Assembly (NCBI RefSeq): GCF_013368755.1
Contig: NC_049562.1
Location: 806,001-870,000, forward strand
From: Talaromyces rugulosus
Taxonomy: Eukaryota > Ascomycota > Eurotiomycetes > Eurotiales > Trichocomaceae
Reading direction: 5' to 3'
Length of the DNA stretch: 64,000 nucleotides
The notes under the pieces are model-generated. The model did not search any database and was not told the origin of the DNA. It worked only from the letters and a program-made list of their open reading frames with translations. Shown one piece after another: positions 57,953-64,000 of the stretch. How positions within the stretch are numbered: position 1 is the first letter of the stretch; each line of letters starts with the position of its first letter. Both the position numbers and the translations under genes were made by a program.

Positions 57953-58344
57953 GCAACTAGCTATTATAATGGAGAGAAACATCATCTATGAGAAAGAAGC
58001 CAGAGATTGCTTTCGCTACTAGTACTATCTATCTATTTCATCACTTTTTCAATTTTCCATGTTTCGGCGTTTGTGTCTTATTTTTTCGTGTACTTGAAAT
58101 CAGAATGGATTTAGGTTATATAGCCTCAAGAGTGTTTTTTCAATCTTTTAACTAGCCCTGGCATTTCCGTCTATACATAAAAGGTATCACAGCCATGTAG
58201 ACTGATATATATCTATTCACTTAATTAAAAAAACAACATTGAAAATCAAAAAAAAAAGAAAACCCATAAAGTAGAACGAAACAAGAAAATAAAATGCATG
58301 ACAAATTTTCAGAGCTAAACGCTTTAAAAAAATGGACAGCTCTT
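57953..58344. other. Convergent 3' flanks of EAF3 and the ARMH3-like gene
   Basis: 392 bp of AT-rich 3'-UTR-like sequence with an A tract near 58248. No gene was seen. Confidence 0.6.
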
Positions 58345-60762
58345 TTAAAGCAAGAATCTTTTTGCGTCCTCAACTGCGCATCTCGCAGCCCGCTTCAGCT
58401 CAAGTTTCGAATCTGTTTCGCGCCATTTGTCCCACCGATTCAACCCTTCGCGGGTCTGGATGCTGAGCGTATCGTAACCTTGTTTGATAATCTGATGGAC
58501 TTCGCGAGGACCGAGATTCTTCTTCCGTGCGGCGGTTATCGGTTTCGGTACGCTATCGGCTGCTGCCCCATTCGACGGCTCTGTTGTCGTATTGTCTGTT
58601 TGGAAGAGCAGCGAGTGGAAGTGTGTAGACACGGAGATGAGGATGTCAATGGCGGCGATGTTCTTGTCCGGTGTCTCGGCGGTGGGCACCTCCTTGCTGG
58701 AGGACTCCGCCGGAGCCTGCTGGTTGGCAAATGGGACTATATTGTATACATCGCGGAAGCGAGCTATGACAGGCCCTGTTTCGACGATTTTGTAAAATAG
58801 ATCATCGTAAGAGACGGGGTCGGGCAGGAATGTGTCGCCTGCAGAGAGACAGAATGCGATTAAATCGACAAGCGAGGTCGTTAGAGTATTGATACGAGGG
58901 TTTAGCGATACATCCGAGACATAAGTAGTAAGGAAGCGCATGAGAGAGAGCAGAGTTCGCCATAGTTCGGACCAGTGATATGTGAGTCGGGTTCTGTTGG
59001 ATGCTAGGTAGGTGAATATGCGAGTGAGGATACCAATGGTGTGACTGTGTTGGATTGTGAGCCACAAAATTTCAATGTATAAACCAAAAAAAAAGGAACT
59101 TACCAGTAGAGATTCACGTCTAAGCGTCGCCGTAGATTGTGAGTCATGGTATCGATCATGATATCAAAAATGACAGTAGCGAGAACACGTTCGCCACTGA
59201 CAAGAGGAAGATGTGGTTGTCGCTGTCGACAAAGACGAACGTGACACTTTCCTTCGTCGCTGCATATTCGCTTGCATAGGACTGGGTCCTCGACTAGAAT
59301 GCGAAGTACGGATAGATTCAACTCCGAGTACGTCGCCACCCGCTCAGACCGGTAGGCATGTTGGAGCAGATAGGATGTCAGTGATAAGAAACTCGAGAAA
59401 GGGGATTCTTCGTTTCGCTTTTCCGGTACAGAAGTCACCAAATTGTAGCCAAAGAGCTTGTTTGCGCTGACAAAGTCGTAGGTAGCTAAGAGAACCGCAG
59501 CTTCGGGCACCGGTCTGGAGCGTATCAGTTAGTTTCCCTCTCTCCTGAAAAAGACAGGACGCGTGCTTACTGGGCCGCGAATGTCTCCTTGATCTCTTCA
59601 CTACTCGAAGTGGCAGCCTTATCTTTGGGGCTACCGGCCAGAGCTCGCAGACCGAAAAAGACGAGGGTGTTGCTGAGTGTCCAGCCTTCGGGAAGATCGT
59701 CTTGGATGGCCACGTATCCGTTTCGAAGGCCGGCACAAGAAAGTCCTGTGCCTTTAACAATCTTTTGGATGGTGACTTCGTTGACGAAATCACCAAGCCG
59801 TTGCTGATACGGGTTCTGGAATTCGAATTTGTTGTAATTTGCGAGCAGTCCGAGAAGCAAAAATGGATCCAGTATTTGCAGATGGGTTTCGGAATCATGT
59901 ATGAACTAGGGTTATTAGTCAAGAGTCTGTTTTTTCGGTATGTATACTACTATACCTTCATTATAGACGGAAAGATGTCGCGATGCGTAAAATACGAGAC
60001 AAGGCCAGTCTTGTATGCACCACTAACCATCGCAATTGCTGTCCTAACAGCCTTCAATCGCAGATCAACTGAGAATTGAGCTATCATCAGTAAAGGATTT
60101 AAGCAGACAAATAGCTGTTACTTACACCGGGCGCCATTCCGGATAATCTTATCAAGCATACCGACAAATTCGGTGAATACTTGATCCCCTTCATCCAGCC
60201 CAGCAAGTACTGTGATGATATCCGAGCTAGGATTTGTATACTTTTTGATCAAGACACTCCCTAGAAAGGTTGTGAGGGTCTGCAACCATTGTTAGCCATG
60301 AATATTACAAAACAGTAAAGAGCAAAAAGAGAAGAGGTGGTTTGCTGACTTCAAGCGCGTGAGCGTCATTAGGAGCCACGCCAGCAACAGCTTCCCGGAT
60401 AGCTCGAGCGAACACTTGTTGGGTTACTGCCTGCAATAAACATCAGATGTGTCGGCTGACCATAGGATATCGTGAAGGCATACTTGCAGCAGCAATGTGT
60501 CATCTGCGGTGAACCCGTCTAGAATACGATGCAAGTGCACCGTATCAGGCGGCAACAAGAAAAACTCCCGCCAGAAACCCTCACTGGGCTCAACATGGTT
60601 TTCTAGCTAGATGTACAATTAGCTTCTAAGCCAACAGAGGGGGAAAAAAAATCATCTCATGAGGAAGAGAGGGCGCACTTTGAAAAGTGTTTCATAGAGT
60701 TGCACAATCTTGGGCTGGAATATTTCTGGCCGAGCCTGCTGCGTCAAAGGCGAGGCTTCCAT
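58345..60762 (-). CDS. Armadillo-like helical domain protein (ARMH3/DUF1741 type)
   Basis: Eight minus-strand exons: 60679-60762, 60484-60606, 60350-60430, 60126-60279, 59956-60080, 59571-59905, 59104-59514, 58345-59044 (670 residues; every phase consistent). The start MEASPLTQQARPEIFQPKIV directly follows an in-frame upstream context without another ATG. The protein is all-helical, without a signal peptide or clear TM segment. The C-terminal domain with YLASNRTRLTYHWSELWRTL, LIAFCLSAGDTFLPDPVSYD and DLFYKIVETGPVIARFRDVY is the DUF1741/ARMH3 signature. Mammalian ARMH3 acts at the Golgi with GBF1 and PI4KB; a Golgi trafficking role here is an extrapolation. One donor (GTCAGC) is unusual. Confidence 0.87.
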
Positions 60763-61586
60763 ATTGGCGACTGCGAGCACTCGACTTTATTTACGCGGTC
60801 CAGCAACCATTCTATGAACAAGAATCTCCAGGGACGGACACCTGGCGAACGGTGATGTGGCGAATTAATCTCTGGCTGCTCTGACTCCCAGGACTGTGAC
60901 AAGACTTCAACAAATTGTTGTTCAACGACAAATTACAGTCCACCATGGCACTAATCGACCGCTCGCTGACACGGCGCACAACCACCTCTCTGGGCGCCCA
61001 CACATGCATGCATAATTGACTAGAAAAATTGGCATTTAAATAAAACTCCGAATCTAAATATTTCAACTTATAATGAATTATCAAAAAAGACGTGCATCTT
61101 GGTGGTTTTGGTTATATACCTCTTTTTCAGGCAGGCTCCGCTTCAATTTTGGATGGCCTAGCGGTATGACGTAACATTCTCGAGGCCTGGTTTCGAGTAC
61201 AGGCCTGTTCAAGTTTTTGCATTTATTTTGACCGTTAGTTTTTGTCCTAAGAGTATAGAAGTACCATGCTACGAAAATGTCCAAAAGAACATGCGTAGCA
61301 TAATACCCATCAATATTCTCATAAAAATCGTAACAGCAAATTAAAAATGCTGACAGATGACTGCGTAGAAATACGTCGATCGTGATTGGACGCCATCCCA
61401 AGCGCCTGACTTCGGCCGCTCAAAGCCGAGTTGCAGCCGACTTGAACGTTGACTCTTGATACTCCCGCTTTTTGATTATTAAACGTCAACAACTTCCAAC
61501 TCTCCGTTCACTCATACTCTTCTGCGCATCTGCTTGCATCTACTTGGTCTTGTTATAACAGACTGTCTACTCTTGAACGAACGAAA
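60763..61586. other. Divergent region between the ARMH3-like gene and ISA1
   Basis: 824 bp. It holds a tRNA-like relic (61150-61218, listed) and a CT-rich leader before the ISA1 ATG. Short antisense frames have no protein-like features. Confidence 0.5.
61150..61218 (+). pseudogene. Decayed tRNA-like sequence (Gly/Pro-tRNA-like) with T5 run
   Basis: TGGCCTAGCGG (61154-61164) fits the pol III A-box consensus TRGYNNARNNG exactly. GTATGACG...ATTCTCGAGGCC follows as in fungal Gly/Pro tRNAs. GTTTCGAGTAC (61190-61200) matches the B-box at 9 of 11 positions, and TTTTT (61214-61218) could terminate. The A-B spacing is about 8 nt short, with the anticodon arm largely missing, and the T arm has become a 7-bp AGGCCTG/CAGGCCT hairpin. 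So it is a relic, not a working tRNA. Confidence 0.3.
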
Positions 61587-62381
61587 ATGTCAGCCACTTT
61601 GGCCTGTCGGCCTGCCGTGACATCATCCGCGGCAATGCTCAGATTCGCCAGGGTGTCTGGATGCGCCTGCACAGCTCGCCTTTTCTCTTCGTACCGAGGA
61701 GGCTATCAATCATCGAGACGCGACATGCAGACTGCGACTGCCTTCCGCCCTCATACTCTGCCGGACAACTTCCCTCCGCCTCGCAACACCGGCGTCCCAG
61801 ACACATCTATCGCCGCAGATGCTCCATTTAACACAGCAAAGCCCGCAGCCTCTTCCTCCACCTCGCAAAAATCTCCAGTTAGTCTGAGAGAAGGCGAGGC
61901 GCAAAAGTCTGCGCCTCCTCAATCTACTTTCACCGCGGCGTCGGCCGATTCTACAACAAAACCTCGTCGTTCCAGGCTTCGTCCCAGAAAGGCCGCCATG
62001 GTACTGACCCCGCTGGCCGTGAGCCAATTGAAATCTATGCTGTCCCAGCCTGATCCCAAGATGATCCGCGTTGGGGTCAAGAACCGAGGCTGCTCGGGAT
62101 TGGCCTACCACCTCGAATATGTTGAGAAGCCTGGCAAATTCGACGAGGTTGTTGAGCAGGAGGGCGTCAAGGTGCTCATTGATAGCAAGGCTTTATTCAG
62201 CATTATTGGAAGCGAGATGGACTGGCAGGAAGACAAACTCAGCCAACGTTTTGTATTCCGCAATCCAAACATAAGTGAGTTTTACTTTTCTGGTCATGCT
62301 CTGGCCACATCCTGCCCACCAGATGCTAACATACTATTTTCAGAGGAACAATGTGGATGCGGAGAATCTTTTATGGTCTAG
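61587..62381 (+). CDS. isa1: Iron-sulphur assembly protein Isa1 (A-type, mitochondrial)
   Basis: A-type scaffold/carrier needed for [4Fe-4S] proteins such as aconitase and lipoyl synthase, in the mitochondrial matrix. Exons 61587-62274 and 62344-62381 (241 residues). A long Arg/Ser/Ala-rich presequence and disordered region (about residues 1-125) precedes the A-type domain. It starts VLTPLAVSQLKSMLSQPDPK, with RVGVKNRGCSGLAYHLEYV (first cluster Cys), MDWQEDKLSQRFVFRNPNI, and the CGCGESFMV end carrying the other two cysteines, split by the last intron. All three cysteines are intact. The GCSG and CGCGESF motifs point to Isa1 rather than Isa2. Confidence 0.96.
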   Translation: MSATLACRPAVTSSAAMLRFARVSGCACTARLFSSYRGGYQSSRRDMQTATAFRPHTLPDNFPPPRNTGVPDTSIAADAPFNTAKPAASSSTSQKSPVSLREGEAQKSAPPQSTFTAASADSTTKPRRSRLRPRKAAMVLTPLAVSQLKSMLSQPDPKMIRVGVKNRGCSGLAYHLEYVEKPGKFDEVVEQEGVKVLIDSKALFSIIGSEMDWQEDKLSQRFVFRNPNISEFYFSGHALATSCPPDANILFSEEQCGCGESFMV

Positions 62382-62919
62382 GTACTAGTTCCGTACATAC
62401 CCTTCGATCTTCTTGTGCATTTGGGCGGCGTTTCTGCTACAATCCTTCCATTCTTCATGAATATACCACAGTTTTTTATCTTATTGTACACATATATGAC
62501 TGCGCCAGTCAGAGTTATACGATCCACGAACGAACTAGATGTTTCAGGGCATTTTTTGCATATTTATAAGAGTGCAATTCCCTTGCTGTTCAGTGGCTGT
62601 GGCACGAGATATAATTAGAAATATACAATTACAAAACTTAATAAACTCCACCCCCATTGAATCGTAGTTTCGCTAGTTATTTAAACTTGTTCTTACTATA
62701 GAAAAGTTCTCATTTCATTACTTCAGTTGAGATAATCGCTCGCCGCTAAGCCAGTGACGCAGGCGCCGATAAGCGGAACCTGTACAGATGCGGCGGCATT
62801 GTTCCGTCCGACTTGCTCTTACGAACAACACAGCGCTGAACGAATGACTTTATGGCACACCTCCAAATAATTCCGAAGAAAACACATCGAACATATAAGC
62901 AAACGTCAAGCAGCAGAAA
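62382..62919. other. Region between ISA1 and DSC3
   Basis: 538 bp. 3' flank of ISA1 and promoter of DSC3. AT-rich on the left; no gene was seen. Confidence 0.6.
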
Positions 62920-63909
62920 ATGGACGCCTCTACACATTCCCCAGAGTCTCTTGATACAGATCCAGACCTGTATCTGACCGTCCGTTTCTCCGCCTCCATC
63001 CCCGACGTCCAACTCGAAATCGCCAGCCCATCCACCACCACAGCCGCGGGCCTCAAACAGCTGATCAGACAGAAGCTACCTCGAGATTTGTCGAATCATA
63101 GGCTTCGGCTCATATACTCTGGCAGGGGTCTCGAAGATGCCGTTTCGCTGACAACGTCCCTGAAACTGTCCCCATCGCCACGAACGGGCACGCCGTTATC
63201 TGCGAGAATCGACATCCCCGAGACGGCAGGCGAGGATGCTTCAAAAGGAAAGGGCAAGGAGGTTGTGCGAAATGCCTCGCTACTTAATACACCGCGTCTC
63301 TACGTGCACTGCTCTATCGGCGATATCATTCTGTCGCCATCCGATCTTGCTACAGAAGCGGCCTTAGCATCAACCCTAACCCAAGATGGCGGCGATTCTA
63401 CCGCAGAGAGCAGCAGCAGCACAGGCGGCCAGAAACTGCAACCAAATGAAGAACGGGCGGCGACGATAACCCCAGCTCCGCGAGGGTTTGATCGGTTGCT
63501 AGCCGCGGGCTTTACTCCCAGTGAAGTGTCGGCTTTGAGATCGCAGTTCCTCGCTTTGCAGTCTGTGTCTCATACCCCGGATACCATGCCATCAGGCTCA
63601 GAACTACGCGAATTAGAGGATCGGTGGATGGACGAAGGGTCGGGTGCAATGGGCGCTGGCGCTCTGGGTGGAGGAGGCACGACGTTTGGTGGCGGAGGCG
63701 GTGATGATGAGGGCGGTGGCCTTGGGACGGGGTCCCATGGTGCCTTGGACGATATGCTCTGGGGTGCAGTCATGGGGTTCTTCTGGCCGATTGGATGCGC
63801 AATGTGGCTGCGGCGCGAGGAAGGTGTTTGGAGTTGGCGAAAGGGTCTGGCGGTGTTTGTTGGAGTGGTGGTTAATATTGGCTTTGGGGCTGCGAGGGTG
63901 ATGAATTGA
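62920..63909 (+). CDS. dsc3: DSC E3 ubiquitin ligase subunit 3
   Basis: Subunit of the Golgi/endosomal Dsc E3 ligase complex that controls SREBP activation under low oxygen and membrane-protein quality control. A single exon of 329 residues. An N-terminal ubiquitin-like region (about residues 15-130: LYLTVRFSASIPDVQLEI, LKQLIRQKLPRDLSNHRLRL, IYSGRGLEDAVSL, RLYVHCSIGD) is the Dsc3 UBL. Then comes the Dsc3 C-terminal block RGFDRLLAAGFTPSEVSALR, ELEDRWMDEGS, a Gly-rich linker, and two hydrophobic segments (MLWGAVMGFFWPIGCAMWL; KGLAVFVGVVVNIGFGAARV) that anchor the protein. Length and order match fungal Dsc3/DscC. The stop lies 91 bp before the window end, followed only by AT-rich 3' flank. Confidence 0.94.
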   Translation: MDASTHSPESLDTDPDLYLTVRFSASIPDVQLEIASPSTTTAAGLKQLIRQKLPRDLSNHRLRLIYSGRGLEDAVSLTTSLKLSPSPRTGTPLSARIDIPETAGEDASKGKGKEVVRNASLLNTPRLYVHCSIGDIILSPSDLATEAALASTLTQDGGDSTAESSSSTGGQKLQPNEERAATITPAPRGFDRLLAAGFTPSEVSALRSQFLALQSVSHTPDTMPSGSELRELEDRWMDEGSGAMGAGALGGGGTTFGGGGGDDEGGGLGTGSHGALDDMLWGAVMGFFWPIGCAMWLRREEGVWSWRKGLAVFVGVVVNIGFGAARVMN

Positions 63910-64000
63910 CAGCCTGGTTTGGTTTACATGGCCAGGAGTATATACATATACATGTACATTTTACGATTTTACTTGCATAGCATATTAGATACCCATAATG

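Overview
This is nuclear DNA of a filamentous ascomycete, most likely a eurotiomycete (Aspergillus/Penicillium/Talaromyces type; family-level placement is inference). The genes carry short spliceosomal introns, mostly about 50-80 nt, with GTAAGT/GTGAGT-like donors, CTAAC/CTGAC branch sites and pyrimidine-rich acceptors. Gene content is typical of that class: homocitrate synthase of the fungal lysine pathway, a CYP52-like P450, a Dsc3 subunit, a Ypd1-type phosphotransfer protein and a fungal MCU. There are no bacterial operons, CRISPR arrays or intact transposons.

Layout. 1-5 kb: the 3' part of farnesyltransferase beta (RAM1), a 2.8-kb intergenic stretch, then a small spliced double-stranded-RNA-binding-like gene. 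5-12.3 kb: mitochondrial calcium uniporter, YPD1, a 3.3-kb regulatory-looking intergenic stretch with paired CRE elements, and a candidate small spliced gene. 12.3-20 kb, all minus strand: mitochondrial aspartate aminotransferase, SNU66/SART1, PTH2, and an uncharacterised secretory-pathway membrane protein. 20-24.9 kb, plus strand: homocitrate synthase (9 exons, with three TGASTCA Gcn4/CpcA-type sites upstream) and sphingosine-1-phosphate lyase. 25-62 kb: genes mostly alternating between strands: uL30m, SEC6, an AKAP7/ASCC1-like 2H phosphoesterase, frataxin, DPH3, a coiled-coil HAUS4-like protein, the BET protein BDF1, UTP5, an AMA1-like APC/C activator, BET4, a P450, a Gyp5-type RabGAP, CTF8, an orphan gene, CNL2/NKP2, EAF3, an ARMH3-like protein and ISA1. 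The window ends with DSC3.

There is no single pathway cluster. Recurring themes are prenylation (RAM1, BET4), mitochondrial iron and iron-sulphur handling (frataxin, ISA1, with the DPH3 iron protein next to frataxin), chromosome segregation and chromatin (CTF8, CNL2, AMA1-like, EAF3, BDF1), and membrane traffic (SEC6, RabGAP, BET4).

I found no clear new multi-gene system. The most interesting open items are the dsRBD-like micro-gene at 4 kb, the CRE-associated small spliced gene near 11.5 kb, an in-frame alternative last exon of the aminotransferase, the orphan gene in the AT-rich 53-55 kb island, a coding-like fragment between frataxin and DPH3, and a decayed tRNA-like relic at 61.2 kb. Exon boundaries were placed by eye. 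In every multi-exon model listed the exon lengths sum to an intact reading frame.
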